The position numbers were made by a program, and so were the translations under genes. A model generated the notes under the pieces. It did not search any database, had not been told where the DNA came from, and saw nothing but the letters and a program-made list of their open reading frames with translations. This document shows positions 17,229 through 25,317 of a DNA stretch of 64,000 bases, piece after piece. Position 1 is the stretch's first letter. Each line of letters begins with the position of its first letter. The stretch is taken from contig NZ_VOLO01000004.1 of NCBI RefSeq assembly GCF_007954365.1, forward strand, positions 62,001 to 126,000, given 5' to 3'. Source of the stretch: Frigoribacterium sp. ACAM 257. Lineage in GTDB: Bacteria; Actinomycetota; Actinomycetes; Actinomycetales; Microbacteriaceae.

Positions 17229-17520
17229 TGCGCATGAACCAGCCATCGGAGAGGCCCCCGGCAGGGGTGACGACGAGCACGCACGATGCGCGCGGAAGGA
17301 GGGTGGTTCCCGACGCATCACGAAGTGGTCTGGCGTGCCAGGCGAGGCAGACGCTCACAGCGTCAACCAGCCCCTGAGCTGCACACGGCAGCGAAGTCCC
17401 CGCCCACCGGCAGGTGGGTTACAGCAGCGAACGAGTGAGCGGAGGGAATCGCAGCAGTGACGGACGCGCCAGCGTTCGGCGGGGCGGAGACGCTTCTCGC
17501 GCAGCGGCAAGTCTGACGGG
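17229..17520 (+). ncRNA. Possible degraded group II intron (ribozyme 5' part and start of maturase ORF)
   Basis: The stretch begins GTGCG (17229), has several short stems and tetraloop-like turns, and leads to GAACGAGTGAGCGGAGGG and then GTGACGGACGCGCC at 17457. That GTG opens a frame reading VTDAPAFGGAE..., reminiscent of the start of bacterial group II intron-encoded proteins, but stopping after 19 codons. No reverse-transcriptase motifs or domain V follow. This is a tentative call made by resemblance only. Other short frames here look non-coding. Confidence 0.3.
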
Positions 17521-18313
17521 GAGCGGAGTGGACCGGAAGAGGGCGCCGGAACGAGGGTCACGTGCGAAGCAGCTGAAAGTGCAGGTGGAGCGGCGGCGAC
17601 GAATCGAAACGGTGTGGGCGATTCTCAATAGCCGAGGAGACCACACTCGGTGCGTCAACAGTGTGGGAGCGTCAACCGGTAGTCCGGACACATGCCTTCG
17701 TCCGAGATGGGCCGCGACTCGGCCCCGTTCCGAGACGGCTGCACGACCGCGAGACTGTGCTTCTCTAGTCGCGCACACGATCGACGAGCTCAAGCGGCAT
17801 CACCGCGAGAACGGTCGTTCCTGCTGCGCTTGCAGAGTAGGCCGACCGCCCCCATTGCCGAACCACAACGGCGCTGCCGGGCGCGCGGTGGTGTCATTCT
17901 GTTGACGTGTTTCGCAGCTGACTCGTCAACAGTTCGGCGCGCAACTGTGGCTTCCTCAGCCGCACTTTGGTCGGCAGGTCCCGAGGTATGGGTCGCACAG
18001 ACATCGCTCGAGAGCTGACCGTTCACGAAAAACTCACTGTCAGCTATGTCGAAGCAAGCTGTGCCTTTCTCGCGACAGCTGACGTCACTGCTCATCGACT
18101 CAGGACGGCGACCGCCCTTCGGCGACGCATCGCGCACCAATTGACCGACCACGAGGCGTGAATGGGCGACGTGAACGTCCTTCTGACGCGCGACTCATGG
18201 CTCACGACGTCGAGCTCTGCCCTCGCCGTCACTAAGCTGTAAGTGAGCGATCGGTGCTTTCGCCGCCTGCTCAGGGGCCCGGGACTTGCATGCCCGCTGG
18301 GGAGGAGATCGAC
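17521..18313. other. Gene-free left end of the island
   Basis: No convincing gene is seen in these ~790 bases. The short open frames on both strands lack ribosome sites and recognisable composition. The base composition is visibly less GC-biased than the flanking core genes. The last ~70 bases contain the leader of the LacI gene. This looks like decayed element DNA. Confidence 0.5.
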
Positions 18314-19318
18314 GTGGTGACCGGTCGGCCAGGCCTCAAACAAGTCGCCGCGGTGGCAGGCGTCTCGCACATGACCGTCTCGCGCGTCCTGAGCGGCCAT
18401 CCCAACATCAGGGACTCCACTCGCGAGAAAGTGCTCAAGGCAGTCGACGAGCTGAACTACCGACCCAACGTCGCGGCTCGATCGCTCGTCACGCAGCGCA
18501 CGGAGCGCATCGGCGTACTGGTCGAGAGCGGAACCGCGTTCGGTCCTTCGAGCACCCTGCGGGCCATCGAGCGGGCCGCGCGGTCGAGGGGCTATTCGGT
18601 GACGTCCGTCGCACTGCGAGACGAACAGGACATGACTCCGGTCGACGCCATCGAGCACTTGACGGGGCTGGGCATCGACGCCCTGTGCATCATCGCGCCG
18701 CGCTCCTCGTCCGTGGCGACCCTCCGCACCATCGAGATCGGGGTCCCGACACTGGTGGTGAAGTCCGAGGATGACCCGACCTTCCTCACGGTCTCGGTCG
18801 ATCAACAAGCGGGCACGGCGGAGGCGGTCGACCACCTCGCGTCGCTGGGGCATCGTGACGTCCTGCACCTCTCAGGCCCTCTGGACTGGCTCGACGCTCG
18901 ATCTCGTGAACGTGCTTTCCACGTGCGCGCCAAGTCCTGGGGGATGCGAGAACGCCCCATCGTGGTCGGTGACTGGACGCCCGACTCCGGCTACGAGTTC
19001 GCCGCGAGCCTGACCTCGGTCCCGGAGTTCACCGCGATGGTCGTCGCCAACGACGACATGGCCCTCGGCGTGATCCACGGTCTCGCCGAACGGGGGATCC
19101 GTGTTCCGCGAGACGTCAGCGTCATCGGCTTCGACGATCTGCCGAGCGCTCGCCACATGCTGCCTCCGCTGACGACGGTGCGGCAGGATTTCGACGCGCT
19201 GGGGACGGCGGTCGCAGACGTGATCCACGCCCACATGCACGGCCAGGAGATCCCCCGGCGCACACTCATCGCGACCGAGCTGGTGGTTCGCGAGTCCACT
19301 GCACCGCCCCGCGCCTGA
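18314..19318 (+). CDS. LacI-family repressor (island copy 1)
   Basis: A 334-residue regulator. GTG 18314 is chosen because GGGAGGAG lies six bases upstream. The HTH (VAAVAGVSHMTVSRVLSGHP) and the hinge (LNYRPNVAARSL) are complete. The sensor is a periplasmic-binding-protein-like domain with IGVLVESG, LHLSGPLDW and SVIGFDDLPSARHM. It is a close paralogue of the LacI at 44733-45752 at the other end of the island (shared segments include ALC[IV][IV]APRSSSVA and LSGPLDW[LF]DAR). Next on the same strand is an ABC ATPase, 98 bases downstream. It probably binds the TGTTACCGTGAACA operators of the island; which of the two LacI proteins does so is not known. Confidence 0.92.
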   Translation: MVTGRPGLKQVAAVAGVSHMTVSRVLSGHPNIRDSTREKVLKAVDELNYRPNVAARSLVTQRTERIGVLVESGTAFGPSSTLRAIERAARSRGYSVTSVALRDEQDMTPVDAIEHLTGLGIDALCIIAPRSSSVATLRTIEIGVPTLVVKSEDDPTFLTVSVDQQAGTAEAVDHLASLGHRDVLHLSGPLDWLDARSRERAFHVRAKSWGMRERPIVVGDWTPDSGYEFAASLTSVPEFTAMVVANDDMALGVIHGLAERGIRVPRDVSVIGFDDLPSARHMLPPLTTVRQDFDALGTAVADVIHAHMHGQEIPRRTLIATELVVRESTAPPRA

Positions 19319-19416
19319 TCGCCGTGGGGTGATCCGTAGTCAGCTGTCGCGTATCATCGGCGACACCTCGGCACGGCGGCCCCGATGCCGTGCCGCACAC
19401 GATCCGAGGACGGCAC

Positions 19417-20961
19417 GTGGATCTGCAGTCGATGGCGGCTCCTGGTTCTCCCCACCGGACGGTGGAGATGGTCGGGATCGACGTCGTCTTCACCTCGGGC
19501 CCGGCTCTCACCGGCGCACGTCTGTGCCTGGCCCCGGGAGAGATCCACGGGCTGATGGGGCAGAACGGCGCTGGCAAGTCGACGCTGATCAAGACCCTTA
19601 CGGGCATTCATCGTCCCGACGCCGGAATGGTCAAGGTGGACGGCGTCGAGCGCCGCTTCTCGGGGCCGGCGGACGCACGATCGGCCGGCATCTCGGCGGT
19701 GTTCCAGGATGAGTGGCTCACGGACAACCTGAGCATCGGCGAGAACATGATGCTCGGGCACGAGGTCCGTGGCCGCTTCGGCATCTCCTGGTCGCGGACC
19801 CACCAGCGAGCAGCCGAGATGCTGGGAGAGCTCGGACTGGGAGACCTCGATCCGCGGGCATCCGTGCGCTCGCTGTCGCCGGCGCTCCGCCAGCTCGTCG
19901 CCATCGGTCGGGCGATGATCGACCGCCCCCGCGTCCTCGTGCTCGACGAACCGACCTCGAGTCTCGACCTCGACGACGCCGTCCGGCTCTTCGCAGTCCT
20001 GAGACGCCTGCGCGACAGCGGTGTCGCGATACTGTTCGTCTCGCACTTCCTGGAACAGGTCTTGGCCCTGAGCGACCGGATCACCGTGCTGCGCGACGGC
20101 AGCACGGTCGGCGACTACCCCGCGCACTCCGTGGACCGGGCCGAGCTGATCGCCGTGATGCTCGGCGAGGACATCGAGGCGCTACGGCGGATCGGCGTGG
20201 ACCGCCGCCAGCATCACCGACAGCCCGTCGGCCCGCCGATGTACCAGGCTCTCGGCCTCGGCCGTCGAGGAGCGGTCGCACCGACCGACTTGGAGCTGCA
20301 TCGAGGTGAGATCGTCGGCTTCGCCGGGTTGCGAGGCTCCGGTCGCACGGAGATGGCCTCCCTGCTCAGCGGCGCCGATCGCCACGACTGCGGACGCGTC
20401 CTGATCGACGGTGAGCCCACGCAGGTGACCGAACCCCGCTCGGGCATGCGGCATGGGATCACGCACGCGAGCGAGAACCGCCACGAGGACGGCATCATCG
20501 CTGAACTGTCCGTCCGCGAGAACATCGTGATCGGCATCCAGGCCCTTCGCGGCTGGTCTCGGCCCCTCTCGGCCGCCGAGACCGACGGCCTCGTCCGTGC
20601 CTACATCGACTCGCTCGACATCTCGCCGGCGGATCCCGACCTCCCGGCCAAGTACCTCTCAGGCGGCAACCAGCAGAAGGTCGTGCTGGCACGGTGCCTG
20701 GCGACCATGCCTCGACTCCTCGTGCTCGACGAGCCGACCAAGGGGATCGACGCGGCCTCGAAGGTCGACATCCAGGCCCACGTCGTCCGGCTCGCGAAGG
20801 ACGGGGTCGCCGTCGTCTACATCTCGTCCGACCTCGACGAAGTCGTTCGCCTCAGCGATCGCGTCGCCGTGTTCAAGGACCGCGAGAAGATCGGCGAGGT
20901 CAGCAACGGCCCGTGGCTGACGGTCGACACGATCGTCGAGATGATCGCCGCCGACTCCTGA
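19417..20961 (+). CDS. Sugar ABC transporter ATPase, RbsA/MglA type, without permease
   Basis: A 514-residue tandem-ATPase protein. GTG 19417 (GAGGA six bases upstream) is preferred; GTG 19390 and ATG 19432 are alternatives. The first half has Walker A GQNGAGKST, FQDEWL at the Q-loop and LVLDEPTSSLD. The second half has the degenerate P-loop GLRGSGRTE normal for this family, an intact signature (LSGGNQQK) and LVLDEPTKGID. Such ATPases drive inner-membrane pentose/galactose importers, yet no permease or binding protein adjoins it; the next gene is a glycosidase. It resembles the ATPase at 42935-44608 more than the transporter-linked one at 40078-41652 (FQ[DE]..L..NLS at the Q-loop, not YQEVNL). 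It may serve permeases encoded elsewhere. Confidence 0.9.
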   Translation: MDLQSMAAPGSPHRTVEMVGIDVVFTSGPALTGARLCLAPGEIHGLMGQNGAGKSTLIKTLTGIHRPDAGMVKVDGVERRFSGPADARSAGISAVFQDEWLTDNLSIGENMMLGHEVRGRFGISWSRTHQRAAEMLGELGLGDLDPRASVRSLSPALRQLVAIGRAMIDRPRVLVLDEPTSSLDLDDAVRLFAVLRRLRDSGVAILFVSHFLEQVLALSDRITVLRDGSTVGDYPAHSVDRAELIAVMLGEDIEALRRIGVDRRQHHRQPVGPPMYQALGLGRRGAVAPTDLELHRGEIVGFAGLRGSGRTEMASLLSGADRHDCGRVLIDGEPTQVTEPRSGMRHGITHASENRHEDGIIAELSVRENIVIGIQALRGWSRPLSAAETDGLVRAYIDSLDISPADPDLPAKYLSGGNQQKVVLARCLATMPRLLVLDEPTKGIDAASKVDIQAHVVRLAKDGVAVVYISSDLDEVVRLSDRVAVFKDREKIGEVSNGPWLTVDTIVEMIAADS

Positions 20962-21017
20962 AGGGAAGCGACTGGAAGACCGCGTGGGCAAGATCGCTGC
21001 GTTGACCCCTGTTTGGG

Positions 21018-21031
21018 TGTTACCGTGAACA
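21018..21031. promoter_or_regulatory. LacI-type operator upstream of the first GH43 gene
   Basis: TGTTACCGTGAACA, an imperfect 14-base palindrome found in exact form (either orientation) at 34107 and 37713 and in symmetrical form at 42850. It lies 55 bases before the GH43 start, overlapping the likely promoter (TTGACC at 21002). Confidence 0.75.
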
Positions 21032-21085
21032 TCACTGACAGCCTCAGCTCTCCTCAGCAACGACGCCGAACTAGGAGCACGTGTG

Positions 21086-23311
21086 ATGAAGCACTTCCCG
21101 CGACCGATCGTCCTCGCGACGACCGTGGTCCTCATGGCTCCCCTGTTGGCGACAGCGTCAGCATCCGCCGCTGCAGCCCAGGGTGACGCCCCGGCAGATG
21201 CCCTCGGTGCACCGGGTGAGATCCTTCGATATGACTTCGACGCCGATGCCGGCACAACTGTCCTCGACAGCTCTGGACATGGTCGGAACGGGGAGCTCGT
21301 CGCCGGCGGCACGTGGAACGACGGTGCTCTGCAACTCGACGGCGACGACGACTTCGTCAGGCTCCCGGACGACCTGCTCGCCGATGTCACCGACATCACG
21401 GTCGAGGCCGACGTCTGGATCGATCCCGCCCAGGCTTCCCCCTACTTCCTCTACGGGCTGGGCAACACGACGGCCGGAGCAGGCGACGGCTACCTCTTCA
21501 CCTCCGGAGACAACTACCGCACCAGCCTGACCACCGGCAACTGGACCACAGAGCAGACGGTGTCGCAGAGTGCAGCAGTGCCGCGCGGCACCTGGGCGCA
21601 CCTGGCGTACACGCTCGCCGGAACGACCGCCACCCTCTACCTCGACGGGGTGAAGGTCGGCAGCTCGACCGTGACCATCGATCCGAAGGACATCGGAGCC
21701 GGCAGGACGACGGCCAACTACATCGGCCGTTCGAACTACGACGCCGACAATCGCTTCCGAGGCCAGATCCGGGAATTCGCGATCTACGACCGAGCTCTGA
21801 GCCCGGCCGAGGTGCTCTCCGCCTCCGGGAACACGACGACCCTGTCCGACGTGACGATCGGCGGAGACGTCCTCAAGACCGCGCCGATCATCGACTCGGT
21901 CGATCGGGTCGTCACCTTACCGGTGAAGCCGGGTGTCGCGCTGACCTCCCTCGCTCCCACCTACACGACCGCGGCCGGCGTCGTCGCCAGCCCCGCCTCC
22001 GGGACCGTGCGCGATCTGTCCACGCCTCAGCGGGTGGTGCTCACGCCGCTAGACGGCGGCTCGCCGACCACCTGGACGCTGAAGGCGATCTCTATGGGGA
22101 GCCCCGCCATCCCCGGCCTCTACGCCGACCCCAACATCGCAGTCTTCGGAGACACCTACTACGTCTACGCCACGACCGACGGCGTCCCCGGCTGGGGCGG
22201 CAACCAGTTCTGGGTCTGGTCGTCGAAGGACCTCGTGGACTGGACTCGCTCGGACCAACCGATCCTGACCCTCGACGGTGCGAACGGGAACGTCCCCTGG
22301 GCGGCTGGCAACGCCTGGGCACCGACGATCTCGGAGAAGAACGGCAAATACTACTTCTACTTCTCCGGCCACAACGCCGCGCTGGACCGCAAGACGATCG
22401 GGGTCGCTGTCGCCGACAGCCCGACAGGCCCCTTCGCCGCACAGCCGACGGCCATGATCACGAACGGTGAGGCAGTCAACTCCGGGCAGGCCATCGATCC
22501 AGCCGCGTTCACCGACCCGGCGACGGGCAAGAGCTACCTCTTCTGGGGCAACGGAGTCCCCGTCTACGCCGAACTCGCCGACGACATGCTCTCGGTCAGA
22601 ACGGACACCATCAAGCGGATCGACGGCCTGACCGACTTCCGTGAGGGCGCCTTCGTCAACGTGCGCAACGGGCTCTACCACCTGACGTACTCCATCGACG
22701 ACACGGGGTCCGAGAACTACAGGGTCGGGTACGCCACTGCGACGAGCATCGACGGACCCTGGACCTACCGCGGTGTGGTCCTCGAGAAAGACCCTGCCCT
22801 GGGCATCCTCGCCACGGGCCACAACTCGATCATCAACGTGCCGGGCACCGACGACTGGTACATCGCCTACCATCGCTTCGCCTTCTCCGGCGGCGACGGC
22901 ACGCACCGTGAGACGACCATCGACCGGGTCACGTTCTCTCCGACGACCGGCCTCATGGAGAAGGTGCGACCGACGCTCGAGGGCGCCAGCGCTCAGGAGG
23001 TCGTCGACGTGGCCGTGCCCGCGGTCACCGTCACCGCCGCGAGCAGGACCCGCTGCGTGCAGGGCAAGGTCTTCCTCTCGGTGGCCGTCTCCAACCCGAA
23101 CACCTTCGCGATCAAGGTCGTCGTCACCTCGGCCCACGGCGTCAAGACGATCGACGAGATCGGCGCCGGGAAGAGCGCCACACACGCGTTCACCACCCGC
23201 GACGCGAGCGTCGCCGGCGGTCAGGTGAGCGTGTCCGCCACGGCGTTCGTCGCCGGCAAGCCCGCGACGACGAGCGCTGTTGCCACCTATCCCGCTGCTA
23301 GCTGCCGCTGA
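21086..23311 (+). CDS. Secreted GH43 glycosidase with N-terminal LamG domain
   Basis: A 741-residue exported enzyme. ATG 21086 has AGGAG eight bases upstream (GTG 21083 is possible). There is a signal peptide at ~1-31, a LamG/concanavalin-like domain at ~45-245, and a GH43 five-bladed propeller at ~335-620. The general base is probably Asp348 (GLYADPN), the pKa-modulating Asp is Asp471 (QAIDP) and the acid is Glu520 (FREGAF). GH43 members are arabinofuranosidases, arabinanases or xylosidases. The C-terminal ~90 residues form a domain with Cys after the first strand (RTRCVQGK) and a Cys two residues from the end, shared with three other GH43 proteins here. Sixty-seven bases separate it from the WxL-like gene, so an operon of enzyme and surface-complex genes is likely. 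Confidence 0.9.
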   Translation: MKHFPRPIVLATTVVLMAPLLATASASAAAAQGDAPADALGAPGEILRYDFDADAGTTVLDSSGHGRNGELVAGGTWNDGALQLDGDDDFVRLPDDLLADVTDITVEADVWIDPAQASPYFLYGLGNTTAGAGDGYLFTSGDNYRTSLTTGNWTTEQTVSQSAAVPRGTWAHLAYTLAGTTATLYLDGVKVGSSTVTIDPKDIGAGRTTANYIGRSNYDADNRFRGQIREFAIYDRALSPAEVLSASGNTTTLSDVTIGGDVLKTAPIIDSVDRVVTLPVKPGVALTSLAPTYTTAAGVVASPASGTVRDLSTPQRVVLTPLDGGSPTTWTLKAISMGSPAIPGLYADPNIAVFGDTYYVYATTDGVPGWGGNQFWVWSSKDLVDWTRSDQPILTLDGANGNVPWAAGNAWAPTISEKNGKYYFYFSGHNAALDRKTIGVAVADSPTGPFAAQPTAMITNGEAVNSGQAIDPAAFTDPATGKSYLFWGNGVPVYAELADDMLSVRTDTIKRIDGLTDFREGAFVNVRNGLYHLTYSIDDTGSENYRVGYATATSIDGPWTYRGVVLEKDPALGILATGHNSIINVPGTDDWYIAYHRFAFSGGDGTHRETTIDRVTFSPTTGLMEKVRPTLEGASAQEVVDVAVPAVTVTAASRTRCVQGKVFLSVAVSNPNTFAIKVVVTSAHGVKTIDEIGAGKSATHAFTTRDASVAGGQVSVSATAFVAGKPATTSAVATYPAASCR

Positions 23312-23378
23312 CCCCCGTCCCACCCTCACCACCCCACCGCGTCGGCGATGCTGCCCACGCAGAACGGAGACACCCGAG

Positions 23379-24005
23379 ATGAACACCCGCTCCCTCCTCG
23401 CCCGCGGAGCCGCAGGCCTGACCGGAGGCCTGCTCCTCCTCGGCGTCGCCAGCACGGCGGCCGCCGCAGAACCTGAGATCGGCACCGACGACGTCGACGT
23501 CACCGTCGACATCGCCCCCCTCAGCGGAGGAGGCGCTCTCGCCATGTCCGTGGCCGGCACCTCGTCCGCACTGGCCGAGAACGGCTCGACCGGCGTGATC
23601 CGCCAGTTCACCGGGACCCTGCCCACCGTCACCGTGACCGACACCCGCGATCCCGCCGACATCCCCGCGGACGCCGGCTGGTACGTCCTGGGGACCGCGA
23701 CCGACTTCGTCTCCTCAGACGGCCTGAGCACGATCGGCGCGGAGAACCTCGGCTGGGCTCCGAACCTCATCGACGGAGGCAACAGCGGCCTCGTCGCTGA
23801 GGGCGACGTCGTCGACACCGCCATCGATGGTGGGCCCGACGGCGTGGGCCTCGTCGACCAGGAGCTCCTGGCGATCACCGGCGACTCCGCCGGCATCGCG
23901 GGCGAGGGGTCGTGGACCGCGGACGCGGCGCTGACCCTGAAGACACCGACCACCGTCGACGCCGGCGATTACAGCTCCACCATCACGCTCTCCCTGTTCG
24001 AGTAA
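23379..24005 (+). CDS. WxL-like surface protein
   Basis: A 208-residue secreted protein with a signal peptide (~1-30, ending TAAAAE) and a beta-rich body. WTVTVTD-like strands are represented by LPTVTVTDTRD, and it ends TTVDAGDYSSTITLSLFE, like the C-terminal strand of WxL-domain proteins. WxL domains bind peptidoglycan and assemble with DUF916 partners on Gram-positive cells. The gene encoding a DUF916 protein follows at once, which strongly supports the call. It follows a GH43 gene by 67 bases. The canonical Trp-x-Leu pairs are only partly visible, so it is named WxL-like. Confidence 0.7.
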   Translation: MNTRSLLARGAAGLTGGLLLLGVASTAAAAEPEIGTDDVDVTVDIAPLSGGGALAMSVAGTSSALAENGSTGVIRQFTGTLPTVTVTDTRDPADIPADAGWYVLGTATDFVSSDGLSTIGAENLGWAPNLIDGGNSGLVAEGDVVDTAIDGGPDGVGLVDQELLAITGDSAGIAGEGSWTADAALTLKTPTTVDAGDYSSTITLSLFE

Positions 24006-24044
24006 CTTCCGCGAGGCACGCCCCTCATCCCCCCACAGCCGTGA

Positions 24045-24071
24045 GCGGCCGGGCACCTCGTGCCCGGCCGC
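24045..24071 (+). terminator. Strong hairpin between the WxL-like and DUF916 genes
   Basis: A perfect 12-bp stem (GCGGCCGGGCAC, loop CTC, complement to 24071) followed by TTCGTGCGT. It sits inside the putative operon, so it may reduce readthrough into the DUF916 gene or protect the upstream message. Confidence 0.75.
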
Positions 24072-24104
24072 TTCGTGCGTCCTATTCGAGATCCAGAGGT
24101 TTCC

Positions 24105-25226
24105 ATGACCGGTCCACGCCGATCCTCTTCCGGCGGGCGCCTTCCGGCGACGCGCCTCCCCACGCTCTCCGGGTTCGTCCTCGTCGGGCTCGTCACCGGG
24201 GGGTTGGTCGCGGCGGCCGCTCCGGCCGCGTCAGCCGCGTCAGCCCCCCAAGGCGTGACGTGGGCAGTGAGCCCCGCGACCGACGGCGCTCCGGACGAGC
24301 GATCCTGGGTCGAACTCGACCTCGGGCCCGGTGCCACCGCCTCCGACGAAGCTGCCGTTCGCAATCTCAGCGACGAGACCGTGACGTTCCGCATCGACGC
24401 GGCGGACGGCTACTTCACGGACGAGGGCCGCTTCTCCATGCTCCCCTCGGACAGGCCGTCGACGGACGCCGGTACCTGGATCTCCGCTCCCGAGACGGTC
24501 ACCATCGAGCCCGGAGCGACGGGCATCGTCCCGTTCACGGTCTCGGTGCCCTCGAATGCCGAGCCCGGAGACCACGCGGCCGGCATAGCGGCGTCCCTGG
24601 TGTCGGTCGGCTCCGGCGCCGGTGGCGCGTCCGTCGGGGTCGAGAGCCGCATCGGCTTCCGCGTGATGACCAGGGTGACCGGCGACGTCGTCCCGGGTGT
24701 CGCCGTCGACGGCATGCGGGTCGACTACCAGATGTCGTGGAACCCCTTCGCCGCCGGGTCGCTGACCGTCGAGGCCGACATCGTCAACACAGGCAACGTC
24801 CGCCTCGTCCTCGACGGGACCGTCCGCGCGCAGGGATCGTCCGCGCCGATCGTCGCCGAAGACGCCGCACGACAGGAACTGCTGCCGGGCGACCGCAGGG
24901 CGGTGTCGATCCCGCTCAGGGGCGTCTGGCCCCTCATCGTCGCGAGCGCCGAGCTGGAGGTCGCCCCCACGGTCGTCGCACCGGACGGAGGAGAGGCCGT
25001 CGATCTGGAGCCGGTCGCCGCCACGGCGACGGCCGCCGCAGTTCCGTGGCCACAACTGCTCGTCGTGCTCGGCGCGGCACTCGTCCTGTCGGCGCTCCTC
25101 GCGGGCCGTTCACGCTCACGCAGCCGTGTCGCCGCGCTCGTGCGGCAGGCCAAGGAGGAGGGCCTCCGGGAGGGCGCCGTCGGCGGGCGCACGGATGGCG
25201 GAAGCCCGAACGCGAACGATCGCTGA
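24105..25226 (+). CDS. DUF916-type WxL-interacting surface protein
   Basis: A 373-residue membrane-anchored protein starting at ATG 24105 with AGAGG close upstream. It has a signal peptide (~1-46), then an extracellular Ig-like region in which VTWAVSPATD and an acidic, P-loop-free beta fold match the DUF916 (WxLIP) family. SRIGFRVMTRVTGDVVPG is a typical segment. One C-terminal hydrophobic helix (~318-340) and an Arg-rich cytoplasmic tail anchor it. Family members bind WxL domains and hold them at the wall. In lactobacilli such sets (Csc clusters) are linked to plant oligosaccharide use, which suits the glycosidase neighbours. Confidence 0.85.
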   Translation: MTGPRRSSSGGRLPATRLPTLSGFVLVGLVTGGLVAAAAPAASAASAPQGVTWAVSPATDGAPDERSWVELDLGPGATASDEAAVRNLSDETVTFRIDAADGYFTDEGRFSMLPSDRPSTDAGTWISAPETVTIEPGATGIVPFTVSVPSNAEPGDHAAGIAASLVSVGSGAGGASVGVESRIGFRVMTRVTGDVVPGVAVDGMRVDYQMSWNPFAAGSLTVEADIVNTGNVRLVLDGTVRAQGSSAPIVAEDAARQELLPGDRRAVSIPLRGVWPLIVASAELEVAPTVVAPDGGEAVDLEPVAATATAAAVPWPQLLVVLGAALVLSALLAGRSRSRSRVAALVRQAKEEGLREGAVGGRTDGGSPNANDR

Positions 25227-25257
25227 ACAGCTCGTCGAGCGCAGGAACGGAAACGAC

Positions 25258-25285
25258 GAGAGCCGCCCCCGACGGGGCGGCTCTC
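25258..25285. terminator. Bidirectional terminator between convergent operons
   Basis: A perfect 12-bp stem (GAGAGCCGCCCC, loop CGAC, complement) lies between the rightward DUF916 gene and the leftward GH43-CBM42 gene, 32 bases from each. Confidence 0.85.
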
Positions 25286-25317
25286 GCGTCTCTCGTGGAG
25301 CTCAGTGTCCTGGGGAC

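Noticed and set aside
16999-17460. Short open frames in the left end of the island as protein genes
   Set aside because: No ribosome site, no recognisable motif, several mutually overlapping frames and abundant hairpin-forming sequence; better read as decayed or structural DNA.
17967-18161. A 64-codon open frame upstream of LacI copy 1
   Set aside because: No ribosome-binding site or family resemblance, and codon composition unlike neighbouring genes.
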